Positions 54,764 through 63,675 of a stretch of DNA of 64,000 nt are shown here, piece after piece. Origin of the DNA: Psychroflexus sp. MES1-P1E (GTDB taxonomy: Bacteria; Bacteroidota; Bacteroidia; Flavobacteriales; Flavobacteriaceae); assembly GCF_002836055.1 (NCBI RefSeq), contig NZ_PJBS01000349.1, positions 1-64,000 on the forward strand. The letters run 5' to 3'. The translations under genes and the position numbers were made by a program. The notes under the pieces are model-generated. The model did not search any database and was not told the DNA's origin. It saw only the letters and a list, made by a program, of their open reading frames with translations. Every line of letters begins with the position of its first letter. The stretch's first letter is position 1.

Positions 54764-55132
54764 GGATAAATTTATTCTTTCTATTGATTTATGTTGATAC
54801 TATGTATTGAGAGCTAGAAAATATTTCACACGAAGAATAAAAAGAAAGAGCAGTCATTAAAAATAATTACAGGGAAAGAAAATAATAGACGACTATTCTA
54901 TAAACCTCTTAGAAATGAATTGTGTAAATGCTTAGTTTGAATATCAAATATAATGATGACAGAAAAGGAACTCTTTTTTAAGGTAACAGGAATCGCTTTA
55001 GGTTTACATAAAAGGCTTAGACCCCGCTTGTTTGAGTCCACATAGGAATGTGCCTTAAATTAGGATTTGCTAATTAGTTGGCACCTTTTGCGTGAAATAA
55101 AAGATTGAATTAAATAATAAAAGCACTATAAA
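54764..55132 (+). other. Spacer between arsR and the DUF6428 gene, with one possible small ORF
   Basis: 369 bases with no recognised gene. A 30-codon frame at 54953-55045 reads MMTEKELFFKVTGIALGLHK before a basic, Leu-rich end. It could be a degraded gene or leader; I see no homology. No clear terminator or promoter box was found. Confidence 0.3.
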
Positions 55133-55585
55133 ATGACACTTAAACAAGTAAAAAAACATTTGGCTAAAGTCGAGGTTTTAAAGTTTCAATTACCAGACGG
55201 AAGTATAGTTCCAGCTCATTTCCATGTCACAGAAGTTGGACAAGTTACCAAAGACTTTATGGATTGTGGAGGAACATTACGACATGAAAAAGTGGTTAAT
55301 TTTCAGCTGTGGAATGCAGATGACATTGACCACAGATTGCAACCAAAAAAGCTGAAAAACATCATTCAGCTTTCAGAAAGCAAACTTTTTATAGACGATA
55401 GATTGGAAGTTGAAGTGGAGTACCAAGGTGATACCATAGGAAAATACTATTTAGGTTTTAATGATGGAAAATTTCAATTGGTGAGCACGCTTACAGATTG
55501 CCTAGCTAAGGATAAATGTGGAATTCCGGAACCTGAGTCCGCAGAGCAAAATTCTGTTTGTTCTCCAGAATCTGGGTGTTGCTGA
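55133..55585 (+). CDS. DUF6428 protein of the arsenic operon
   Basis: 150 residues. TLKQVKKHLAKVEVLKFQL, IVPAHFHVTEVG with HFHVTEVG, and FMDCGGTLRHEKVVNFQLW match what I remember of the DUF6428 family, which is regularly placed next to arsR and acr3 in Bacteroidetes. The C-terminus is Cys-rich (CGIP..., then CSPESGCC), suggesting metalloid or metal binding (inference). It follows arsR and precedes acr3 with 40 bases between. Confidence 0.75.
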   Translation: MTLKQVKKHLAKVEVLKFQLPDGSIVPAHFHVTEVGQVTKDFMDCGGTLRHEKVVNFQLWNADDIDHRLQPKKLKNIIQLSESKLFIDDRLEVEVEYQGDTIGKYYLGFNDGKFQLVSTLTDCLAKDKCGIPEPESAEQNSVCSPESGCC

Positions 55586-55625
55586 TGCTGATGAATTATT
55601 TAGATAAACCACTGATTCTAATTTG

Positions 55626-56636
55626 ATGGGAAAGTTTGAAAAATACTTAAGCCTATGGGTAGCTTTAGCTATAATCCTAGGTATTTTTGTAGGTCGTTTT
55701 TTTGGAGATTCTATAGAGTTTCTCAGTGAACTTGAAGTAGCAAAAGTCAATATTCCTGTAGCTATTTTGGTCTGGATGATGATTTACCCTATTATGGTTC
55801 AAATTGACTTTTCATCTTTAAAAAACGTTACCAAAAACAGTAAAGGTATTGGATTAACTTTGGTCATTAATTGGTTGGTGAAACCCTTTACAATGGCCTT
55901 TTTTGCTTGGTTATTCCTCGATCAGATTTTTCAGGCCCATCTATCTCCGGAAGATGCACAGCAATATATCGCAGGAGCTATTATCCTTGGAGCGGCCCCA
56001 TGTACGGCAATGGTATTTGTTTGGTCTTATTTAACCAAGGGAGATGCCAATTATACACTGGTGCAAGTTTCACTCAATGACATAATATTGCTTATCCTTT
56101 TCATACCTATCGTAAAGCTTCTCTTAGGGGTGACCAATATTGAAATCCCTTACGATACCTTGATTTATTCAGTACTAATTTTTGTCGTTATTCCTCTTAC
56201 TGCCGGCTATCTGTCCAATAGATACTTGATAAAGAAAAAGGGTTTGGAGTGGTTTAATTCGGTTTTTTTAGCGAAGCTGAAGCCAGTCTCTATGATTGCA
56301 CTCATAACTACTTTAGTTCTTTTATTTGCCTTTCAAGGGGATAAAATCGTCAATAATCCTTTTGATATTTTGTTGATTGCAGTCCCCCTTACCATTCAGA
56401 CTTATTTCATTTTTTTTATAACATGGTTCTTAGGTAAATATTTAAAACTGAAGCATAATGTGTGTGCACCATCTGCAATGATTGGCGCTAGTAATTTCTT
56501 TGAACTTGCAGTCGCCGTTGCTATTTCACTATTTGGCCTTAATTCTGGGGCTTCACTAGCTACGGTTGTAGGGGTACTTATAGAAGTGCCAATTATGCTG
56601 TCTTTAGTCGCTTTAGCTAATAAGTGGAAGTATTAA
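55626..56636 (+). CDS. acr3: Arsenite efflux permease ACR3
   Basis: 336 residues from the ATG at 55626, three bases after a TTG that opens the frame. Ten helices of the ACR3/bile-acid fold. The conserved arsenite-binding Cys is in [13 protein letters not shown] (about residue 125); the unwound helix end [14 protein letters not shown] is also present. It expels arsenite from the cytoplasm. A palindromic element separates it from the reductase gene. Confidence 0.94.
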   Translation: MGKFEKYLSLWVALAIILGIFVGRFFGDSIEFLSELEVAKVNIPVAILVWMMIYPIMVQIDFSSLKNVTKNSKGIGLTLVINWLVKPFTMAFFAWLFLDQIFQAHLSPEDAQQYIAGAIILGAAPCTAMVFVWSYLTKGDANYTLVQVSLNDIILLILFIPIVKLLLGVTNIEIPYDTLIYSVLIFVVIPLTAGYLSNRYLIKKKGLEWFNSVFLAKLKPVSMIALITTLVLLFAFQGDKIVNNPFDILLIAVPLTIQTYFIFFITWFLGKYLKLKHNVCAPSAMIGASNFFELAVAVAISLFGLNSGASLATVVGVLIEVPIMLSLVALANKWKY

Positions 56637-56659
56637 ACTCTAGATATATCCTTAACTAA

Positions 56660-56819
56660 TACCAAATTAAACCTATAATGTCGCAATAAATCGTTTCTTT
56701 TTCGCTTGCTTTTTATCAAAAATAATTACCATAACTAAGGCTATGCTAATTATTTTTAACTTTAGTCAATCAAAAAATAATTCAATTTATTTATACGACA
56801 TTATAAATCTAATTTGGTA
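56660..56819. repeat. MITE-like palindromic element
   Basis: 160 bases bounded by TACCAAATTA (56660-56669) and TAATTTGGTA (56810-56819), with a longer imperfect terminal repeat of about 31 bases that also contains ATAATGTCG and CGACATTAT. TA may be duplicated at the ends. Inside, AAAAATAATTACCATA (56718-56733) and TATGCTAATTATTTTT (56742-56757) form a second hairpin with one mismatch. No ORF is within. It resembles a non-autonomous DNA transposon and lies between acr3 and the reductase. Confidence 0.65.
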
Positions 56820-56834
56820 TAAACACCATTTCTT

Positions 56835-57467
56835 ATGTTTCCAAAAATTGAAAGCTTGTGTCGAAAACTTGAAAGTGAACGTGATTTAATTTCAGAAGAA
56901 AGAAAATTGATACTCAAAAGTATTGTAAGAGCTTTGGATATTGAACTTAAAGATAAAGGAAAAGCAGACCTCATTTATATCTGTACCCACAACTCAAGGA
57001 GAAGCCATTTTGGTCAAATTTGGGCAAGTGTTACATTAGAATTTTACGGAGTTTCATCACGCATAAATGCTTTTTCTGGCGGAAGCGAAGTCACTGCCCT
57101 TCATCCCCATTCTATTAAAGCTTTGGAAAGCTTAGGGTTTGAAGTTTTGTCCAAATCAAAAGGTGAAAATCTTCAGTATGAAATAAAATTTGGTGATGAA
57201 TCATCAACTTTTTGCTGTTCTAAACTCTACGATGATAAAAGAAATCCTCAAAAAAACTTCATAGCTATAATGACCTGCTCTCAAGCCGACGAGAATTGTC
57301 CCTTTATTCCTGGAGCCACTTTTAGATCGTCAACTCCATATGGAGATCCAAAGATTTATGATAACACCAAACTTGAAAAAGAAAAATACCTCGAACGTGC
57401 TTTGGAAATTGGTAGAGAAGTATGTTTTATGATGTTTTTTTTAACATCAAAAAAAGACAATGCTTAA
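56835..57467 (+). CDS. arsC: Arsenate reductase of the low-molecular-weight phosphatase type
   Basis: 210 residues. The CX5R phosphate loop is CTHNSRR (C50-R56), after IYIC; a second cysteine pair FCCS near 133 and CSQADENC near 155 could act in the disulfide relay of thioredoxin-type ArsC. Longer than classic ArsC (about 130) by an N-terminal helical stretch, as is usual for Bacteroidetes members. It reduces arsenate to arsenite, which Acr3 expels. It overlaps the convergent DUF3667 gene by 21 bases. Confidence 0.85.
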   Translation: MFPKIESLCRKLESERDLISEERKLILKSIVRALDIELKDKGKADLIYICTHNSRRSHFGQIWASVTLEFYGVSSRINAFSGGSEVTALHPHSIKALESLGFEVLSKSKGENLQYEIKFGDESSTFCCSKLYDDKRNPQKNFIAIMTCSQADENCPFIPGATFRSSTPYGDPKIYDNTKLEKEKYLERALEIGREVCFMMFFLTSKKDNA

Positions 57468-58403
57468 AACGGCTAGACTACTTAGCACTAAAAGAGCACT
57501 TATCCAGTAGAAGTTAATTATAATGAATTGTTTGGAAATTGTTTTTATTCTTTTTTGTTTGTAAAATTTTCGCATAGACTTATACAGATAAAACAAATAC
57601 AGAAGTAGCCAAAACCATAGACTTTCAAAGCTGAGTATGATGGCTAAAAAAAGCAAAATCAGAAAAACAGTTTGTTGATTGTAATTGAATATGAGGTGGT
57701 GCGTATAGGGGATTTTCCTCCGTATATAAAACAAGGAGCTAAAAATAGTAAAAATAGGAATAAAGAAAAACAGAAAAAAGGGCAGCTTTGGAAGTAGAAA
57801 ATTCAAGAAGTCTATTGGGTTTTCTTTCAGTCTTGCATAACCAAATAAAAAGTTGAATTTTAATTGGTTTATCATAGTTTTTTCTATCCCTAAGGAGTCA
57901 ACCACCTCAGTATAATCAGTTCTAGGATTAGCCTTAATAAAATTGGCAATTTTAAAAGAAGGTGAGTTTTCCTCAAAGCTAAATTCATGATTGAAATTCT
58001 CATTATTTTCAATTCGTTCATCTTCTAAAGTGCTTTTTAATTCTTTTAAGTCATCTCTGTTGATCCAACTTATGGCTAAAAAGAAAACAATAGCAGTGCT
58101 TATAAAAAATCTAAATGGATTGACATACTTAATTCGTTTTCCTTGAATATATTCTTCACTTAGTTTTCCGGGGTGGAACACTAAAGCACTTATAGTTTTT
58201 CTAAAACGGGAGTCATAAGAAATTAAACCAGAGAAGAACTCCACTAAGAGCTCTTTTAAATTTAAAGGTTTTGATGAATTTTTTTGACCACAATACGAGC
58301 AGAACCCGTCGGATATATCCAGATGGTGGTCGCAGTTTAAACAAGATTTTGTCCTGTGTAAAAAGCGCCTAGGTCTAGATTTAAATTTTATTCTGAGTTT
58401 CAT
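57447..58403 (-). CDS. DUF3667 zinc-ribbon membrane protein
   Basis: 318 residues. Zinc ribbon CLNC...CSYCGQ at the N-terminus (about 19-38), then the DUF3667 core (LVEFFSGLISYDSRFRKT, FHPGKLSEEYIQGKRIKYVNPFRFF) and several helices (about 95-115, 205-235, 240-315). The function is unknown. Convergent with arsC; not part of the arsenic set. Confidence 0.88.
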   Translation of the reverse strand: MKLRIKFKSRPRRFLHRTKSCLNCDHHLDISDGFCSYCGQKNSSKPLNLKELLVEFFSGLISYDSRFRKTISALVFHPGKLSEEYIQGKRIKYVNPFRFFISTAIVFFLAISWINRDDLKELKSTLEDERIENNENFNHEFSFEENSPSFKIANFIKANPRTDYTEVVDSLGIEKTMINQLKFNFLFGYARLKENPIDFLNFLLPKLPFFLFFFIPIFTIFSSLFYIRRKIPYTHHLIFNYNQQTVFLILLFLAIILSFESLWFWLLLYLFYLYKSMRKFYKQKRIKTISKQFIIINFYWISALLVLSSLAVLSIVFF

Positions 58404-58555
58404 TTATAAGGAAAAGCTATCGCAAATTACATTATTTATTCTTTAGCTGTTTATAGAGGGTCAATTTTATTTAACATTTTGTTAGCATCAAAAATTCAAT
58501 TCCTATGACCATGTTGATAGTTTTACTATTAGATTTGCGTTCTGAATTAATAGTT

Positions 58556-59230
58556 ATGCATAAATTACTATCCAACTTAAAAATTGACATTAACTCTAGT
58601 CTTTATTTAAAAGACCCAGAAAGTTCTCCCTTGGGTAGAAATATTGTTAAGAAAAGTATAGATCTAATTGATATTCATGGAATTGAGGAGTTCAATTTTA
58701 AAAAATTGGCTTTTGAAATTGACTCCACAGAAAGTTCAATCTATAGATATTTTGAAAATAAACACAAGCTTTTACTTTACTTGTCGACGTTGTACTGGGG
58801 GATTTTAGAAATTGAGTTTGTATTGCAAACCACGAGTATGAAACCTGGAATAGATAAACTTATGAAAGCAGTAGACATTTTGTTTAGTATTCCAGAATCT
58901 CAACACAGTTCTTACAAGCTAGATGGAAAAAAATTGAGGCATATTTTAAATTCAGAATTTGTAAAAGTCTATCATAATAAACAAGTTGACGAGCAGAATA
59001 AAGCGGGGTATTTCAGTATTTATGAGCGCTTAGCCTCCAGGATTTCAGCTATTATTTTAGAAGTAAACCCAGACTATCTTTATCGGAATAGTTTATCTTC
59101 TATGGTGATGGAGGGGTCATTAAATCATTATTTCTTGTCTGAGCATTTTGAAAATTTAACTGATTGTCATTCTAAGGCAAATTTGTATTTATTCTATAAG
59201 GATTTATTGACAAATACCCTAAAAGGCTAA
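58556..59230 (+). CDS. TetR-family regulator
   Basis: 224 residues from the ATG at 58556. An earlier ATG at 58505 would add MTMLIVLLLDLRSELIV, which is not TetR-like and overlaps a TAGATTTG sequence that could be the promoter -7 box. The HTH is near 30-70: IVKKSIDLIDIHGIEEFNF, FEIDSTESSIYRYFENKHKL. It is the first gene of an exporter set and very likely controls it. Four bases lie between its stop and the ABC gene. Confidence 0.8.
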   Translation: MHKLLSNLKIDINSSLYLKDPESSPLGRNIVKKSIDLIDIHGIEEFNFKKLAFEIDSTESSIYRYFENKHKLLLYLSTLYWGILEIEFVLQTTSMKPGIDKLMKAVDILFSIPESQHSSYKLDGKKLRHILNSEFVKVYHNKQVDEQNKAGYFSIYERLASRISAIILEVNPDYLYRNSLSSMVMEGSLNHYFLSEHFENLTDCHSKANLYLFYKDLLTNTLKG

Positions 59231-59234
59231 ACCT

Positions 59235-60896
59235 ATGACAGAAGAAACTAAATTACCTTGGATAAGGCTTTTGCGTTTATTAAAACTGGAACGCAGTCCT
59301 GTGTTAAAAATATTTTTCTATGCTATTTTTGCTGGACTTGTAGAGTTAGGACTTCCTCTAGGAATACAGGCGATTGTTAATATTATTATAGGTGGTGAAT
59401 TTAATGCCTCTGTTATAGTCCTTACACTTGTAGTTTTGTTCACTGTGGCTTTTGCAGGAGTGTTGAGGTATATGCAGTTAAGGATTGGTGAAGATTTACA
59501 GCAGCGTATATTTGCACGCTCTTCTTTTGAGCTCATTTATCGTTTTCCAAAAATGAAATATTCAGAATTACAAAACCAATATCCCCCAGAACTTGCCAAT
59601 CGCTTTTTTGATGTAATGAACATCCAAAAAGCCTTACCAAAGCTAGTTATCGATTTCTCGGGAGGAATAATACAGATTTTATTTGGTTTGATTCTGCTTT
59701 CCTTTTATCATCCATTCTTTATTCTTTTTGGTTTTTTGATTTTACTTCTCTTTTATATTGTTTTTAAACTGTCTTTAAATGAAGGTGTAAAAGAAGCCCT
59801 TATCGAATCTAAATACAAGTATCAGGTTGCTCATTGGATTCAAGAAGTTTCAAGAAGTCTGGAGGGCTTTAAGGTGTCGGATAGTTTTTCTTACTCTTCT
59901 TCGCGAAATGATGAAACCAGTTACAAGTATCTTCAGGCTAGAGAGCGTCATTTTAGAGTACTTAGATTCCAGTTCTTCAAAATGATTGTTTTCAAAATTA
60001 TTGTAGCAGCAGCGCTACTGATAGTTGGAGGTTTACTCGTTATAAACCAACAGATGAATATCGGTCAATTTGTTGCTGCGGAGATTATTATTCTTTTGAT
60101 GATTAATTCTGTTGAAAAACTTATTCTTGGATTAGAAAGTGCCTATGATTTATTGGCTGGATTAGAGAAATTTGGTAGAATAACAGATATACCTTTAGAA
60201 AGGCAGGACGGCGAAAAACCACTTAGGAAAGATCAAAATTTGATTTTTGAATATAAAGACGTCAATCTTTATTTACTAGGGAAGCATATCCTTAAGGATA
60301 TAAATGTGGAAATACGACCAAAGGACCTTATCTTGGTTCAAGGAACGCCTGGCTCTGGTAAGACGACGCTTCTTAGAACTCTAGTAGGACTAATTGAAGA
60401 AATAGAGGGAAGTATTTTTGTGAATGACATTAATTTAAAGAATATAGATATCACACATTTCAGAGATTTCGCTGGGCACTTTTTCCCAAACAATAGAACA
60501 TTTCAAGGGACAATTCTTGAAAATATTACGCTTAATAATCCAGACATCTCTATGGAATTTGTTCAGCTTTTAGTGGAAAAACTCCAGCTTAAGGATTTTG
60601 TCAAAGCACAAGATAAAGGACTGCAAACGGTTATATATTCTGAGGGAAGACAATTGCCATACACCGTTAATAAAAAGATTATGATAGCTAGGGCTTTGGC
60701 TTCCAAACCAAAATTATTAGTGCTAAAGGATCCAACTGAAGATTTTCTGGATGAAGAAGAAAGTAAAGTCATAGATTTTATTACAGACCCCAACATGCCT
60801 TGGGCTGTAGTTATAGTAAGTCGAAGTGATAAATGGAAAAGCAAGTGCAATCGCTTTTTCTTTATGGATAATGGCGTAATGTCTATAAAAGAATAA
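59235..60896 (+). CDS. Type I secretion-like ABC protein with degenerate ATPase
   Basis: 553 residues: membrane domain of six helices (about 25-310), then a nucleotide domain from about 335. Walker A GTPGSGKT (370-377) is intact. Other motifs are changed: the signature LSGGQ reads SEGRQ (469-473), the Walker B LLLLDEP reads LLVLKDP (K498, D499), and the switch His is Ser (S529 in VSRSDK). There is no peptidase domain. The protein with HlyD and TolC partners next door looks like an exporter, but ATP hydrolysis in the usual way is doubtful. Assembly by homodimer is expected. Whether the changes are normal for this branch is unknown to me. Confidence 0.88.
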   Translation: MTEETKLPWIRLLRLLKLERSPVLKIFFYAIFAGLVELGLPLGIQAIVNIIIGGEFNASVIVLTLVVLFTVAFAGVLRYMQLRIGEDLQQRIFARSSFELIYRFPKMKYSELQNQYPPELANRFFDVMNIQKALPKLVIDFSGGIIQILFGLILLSFYHPFFILFGFLILLLFYIVFKLSLNEGVKEALIESKYKYQVAHWIQEVSRSLEGFKVSDSFSYSSSRNDETSYKYLQARERHFRVLRFQFFKMIVFKIIVAAALLIVGGLLVINQQMNIGQFVAAEIIILLMINSVEKLILGLESAYDLLAGLEKFGRITDIPLERQDGEKPLRKDQNLIFEYKDVNLYLLGKHILKDINVEIRPKDLILVQGTPGSGKTTLLRTLVGLIEEIEGSIFVNDINLKNIDITHFRDFAGHFFPNNRTFQGTILENITLNNPDISMEFVQLLVEKLQLKDFVKAQDKGLQTVIYSEGRQLPYTVNKKIMIARALASKPKLLVLKDPTEDFLDEEESKVIDFITDPNMPWAVVIVSRSDKWKSKCNRFFFMDNGVMSIKE

Positions 60897-60898
60897 TT

Positions 60899-62266
60899 AT
60901 GCTAGATGTATCAAAAGAAAAACTAAATGAAAAAGTAGATTTATCTCACTATAAGTCTATGCTTTTTACATTCAATAAAGATAGATTTCTAACCTTCAAC
61001 AAGATTATGTCTATTTTTGGAATCGTGTTTCTAGTGGTTCTATTTTTACCTTGGACACAAAATGTGCAGGGGAATGGGTTTGTAACCACGCTAGAGCCCA
61101 ATCAAAGACCACAATCTATAGAGTCTGCTATATCTGGTAGAGTTGAAGAGTGGTATGTGAGCGAGGGTCAAATTGTTAATAAGGGCGATACAATTTTGCA
61201 TATCTCTGAAGTTACTGATAAGTTTTTTGACCCTAACTTATTGATGAGAACAGAGTCACAAATAACGGCAAAGAACTTTTCTTTGGATTCCTATACTAGT
61301 AAAGTGAACGCTTTGAATTTCCAAATTGAAGCGCTTAAAGAAGAACGAAAGCTTAAGTTAGAACAATCTTTAAATACCCTTGAGCAAGCCCGACTTCAAG
61401 TCCAAACTGACAGTATAGACTTGGAAGCTGTAAAAATACAGCTCAGCATTGCAGAACGCCAATTTGAACGTACTGAAACGCTAGAGAATGAAGGCTTAAA
61501 AGCTATTACCGATGTTGAATCCAAGAAACTTCAGCTCCAAAATAGCCAAGCCAAAGTCATTTCTCAAAAGAATAAATTGCTTTCCAGTAAAAATCAAGAG
61601 ATAAACTCTAAAATAGAAATATCTAGTATTAAGGCCAATTATCAAGAGAAAATCTCTAAGGCTGAAAGTGATAAATTTACAGCTTTGTCTGGTCAATATG
61701 ATACAGAAGCACAAATGACTAAGCTAAAAAATGAATTCACTAACTATAAAGTCCGGTCTGGTATGCTTTTTATCACCGCTCCTCAAGATGGGTTTATCAA
61801 TAGGGCCATACAGAAGGGAATTGGAGAAACCTTCAGTGCAGGTACGAAAATTATAAATATCATGCCTATCAATATTGAAATGGCTGTTGAGACCTTCGTT
61901 AGACCTATAGATTTACCCTTATTGCATCCTGGTGAGAACGTGAGAATCATTTTTGACGGGTGGCCCGCTATCTTCTTTTCAGGTTGGCCCAATCTTTCTT
62001 ATGGAACCTATGGAGGGGAGGTTGTAGCCGTAGAACGAACCATCAGCGACAATGGTAAATTTAGAGTGCTCATAAAACCAAACCCAGATGAACAGGAATG
62101 GCCGGAGGTTATAAGAGCAGGTTCTGGAGCAAGAACCATTGCCCTTCTCAACAACGTCTCTATTTGGTATGAAATGTGGAGACAAATAAATGGATTCCCT
62201 CCAGATTACTATCAACCTCAAGACTCTAATAAAAATAGCAACAAGAATCAAAATGCTGGAAAATGA
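60899..62266 (+). CDS. HlyD-family membrane-fusion protein
   Basis: 455 residues. One membrane helix (about 37-56), split biotinyl-lipoyl domain (RVEEWYVSEGQIVNKGDTIL and later ITAPQDGFINRAIQKG), long coiled coil between (about 115-300; Leu/Gln/Lys-rich) and a beta-barrel. The Asn-rich tail is a low-complexity end. It links the ABC protein to the TolC channel. Starts two bases after the ABC stop. Confidence 0.93.
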   Translation: MLDVSKEKLNEKVDLSHYKSMLFTFNKDRFLTFNKIMSIFGIVFLVVLFLPWTQNVQGNGFVTTLEPNQRPQSIESAISGRVEEWYVSEGQIVNKGDTILHISEVTDKFFDPNLLMRTESQITAKNFSLDSYTSKVNALNFQIEALKEERKLKLEQSLNTLEQARLQVQTDSIDLEAVKIQLSIAERQFERTETLENEGLKAITDVESKKLQLQNSQAKVISQKNKLLSSKNQEINSKIEISSIKANYQEKISKAESDKFTALSGQYDTEAQMTKLKNEFTNYKVRSGMLFITAPQDGFINRAIQKGIGETFSAGTKIINIMPINIEMAVETFVRPIDLPLLHPGENVRIIFDGWPAIFFSGWPNLSYGTYGGEVVAVERTISDNGKFRVLIKPNPDEQEWPEVIRAGSGARTIALLNNVSIWYEMWRQINGFPPDYYQPQDSNKNSNKNQNAGK

Positions 62267-63675
62267 TGCGCTTTTATTCTATCTTATTCTTGTTTTTCTT
62301 TCATAATGCTTTTGCTCAAGAAGAAAATTTAACCAACACATTGAGCCTTAATGAGTTTTTGGCCTACGTTAAAGAGTACCACCCCCTCTCCAAGCTCGCT
62401 AATTTTGAAATTTCAGCGGCACAAGCTCAATTGCTTAAATCTCGAGGTGCTTTCGATCCTAAGGTTGAGATCGACTGGCAGAACAAAGAATTTAAAGGGA
62501 GTGAATATTACGACATCCTAAACTCAACCTTCAAGATTCCAACTTGGTATGGCGTAGAACTAAAGGCTGGTTTTGAACAAAATGAAGGACAATTTCTCAA
62601 CCCTCAAAATAATGTACCACAAGACGGTCTTTATAGTGCAGGTATTTCAGTACCCTTAGGTCAAGGCTTATTTATCAACCAGCGGATGGCAGATCTAAGG
62701 CAGTCTAAAATTTTGCAAGATTTGAGCCAAGCTCAACGGGATATACTTCTCAACAGGTTGCTCTATGATGCTGTATTATCTTACTTAGATTGGTATTTAG
62801 CGAATAGAGAAGTTCGTCTTTTTATTAATTTTGTAGAACGTGCTGAGGTGAGGTTTGAAGGTATCAAGCAAAGTGCATTAGAGGGTGACATACCAACAAT
62901 AGATACTCTGGAAGCTGGAATTATTGTTCAAAATAGAAAGTTGAGCTTGGAACAAGCTAATCTAAAATTGATCAAGAGCAGATTGACGTTATCGAACTTT
63001 CTTTGGTTCGAAAACAATGTGCCTTTGGAACTTAATCCACTTGTGGATTCAGAAGATTTGACTGCTGGAAGTATAGATCCTGTTTTAGGGACAAACTTGC
63101 TTCAGTTGGAAGATTTTGTGCTGGAAGATCACCCTAAAATAAGGGCATTGGATTTTAAAATTGATCAGCTTCGGGTGAATCAAAACTTGAAAGCAGATAT
63201 GCTAAAGCCACAATTGGACCTAGAGTATAATTTCATCAACGAACGAGTTAATCAAGTTGATAATTTAAATTTTAATGCTAGCGAATACAAGGCGGGGGTA
63301 TATTTTAGACTGCCTTTGTTTTTGAGGAAAGAACGAGGAGATTTGAAGCTTGCCAAAATTAAAGTCAATGAAGCGGAATTAGATCTTGATTTTGAGACCT
63401 TGCAACTTCAAAACAAAATACAAGCTTCAAGAAATGAAATCCTTTCTTATAGTAATCAGTTAACAATTTTTAAATCCATTGTTCAAGACAATTCAGATCT
63501 ATTGAGAGCAGAAGAAAGGAAATTTTCATTTGGCGAAAGCTCAGTTTTCCTTATCAATTCTAGAGAAGTAGGTCTTATCAATGCAAAAGTAAAGCAGATT
63601 AAAGCCTTTGAATTACTTCTTAAGTCAAAGGCCGACCTCTTCAATGTGCTAATCAATGATGCTAATCTCAACTAA
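62263..63675 (+). CDS. TolC-family outer-membrane channel protein
   Basis: 470 residues with a signal peptide (about 1-19, ending AFAQ). OEP architecture: repeated long helices (SLNEFLAYVKEYHPLSKLAN; LSQAQRDILLNRLLYDAVLS) and beta segments. Overlaps the hlyD stop by four bases. Completes the tripartite exporter. Its last bases overlap the stop of the convergent riboflavin synthase gene. Confidence 0.93.
   Translation: MMRFYSILFLFFFHNAFAQEENLTNTLSLNEFLAYVKEYHPLSKLANFEISAAQAQLLKSRGAFDPKVEIDWQNKEFKGSEYYDILNSTFKIPTWYGVELKAGFEQNEGQFLNPQNNVPQDGLYSAGISVPLGQGLFINQRMADLRQSKILQDLSQAQRDILLNRLLYDAVLSYLDWYLANREVRLFINFVERAEVRFEGIKQSALEGDIPTIDTLEAGIIVQNRKLSLEQANLKLIKSRLTLSNFLWFENNVPLELNPLVDSEDLTAGSIDPVLGTNLLQLEDFVLEDHPKIRALDFKIDQLRVNQNLKADMLKPQLDLEYNFINERVNQVDNLNFNASEYKAGVYFRLPLFLRKERGDLKLAKIKVNEAELDLDFETLQLQNKIQASRNEILSYSNQLTIFKSIVQDNSDLLRAEERKFSFGESSVFLINSREVGLINAKVKQIKAFELLLKSKADLFNVLINDANLN

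Noticed and set aside
54953-55045. A 30-codon small gene upstream of the DUF6428 gene
   Set aside because: No homology, unclear ribosome site; mentioned only as a possible relic.
58505-58555. TetR start at 58505
   Set aside because: It adds a hydrophobic stretch foreign to the family and overlaps a likely promoter box.
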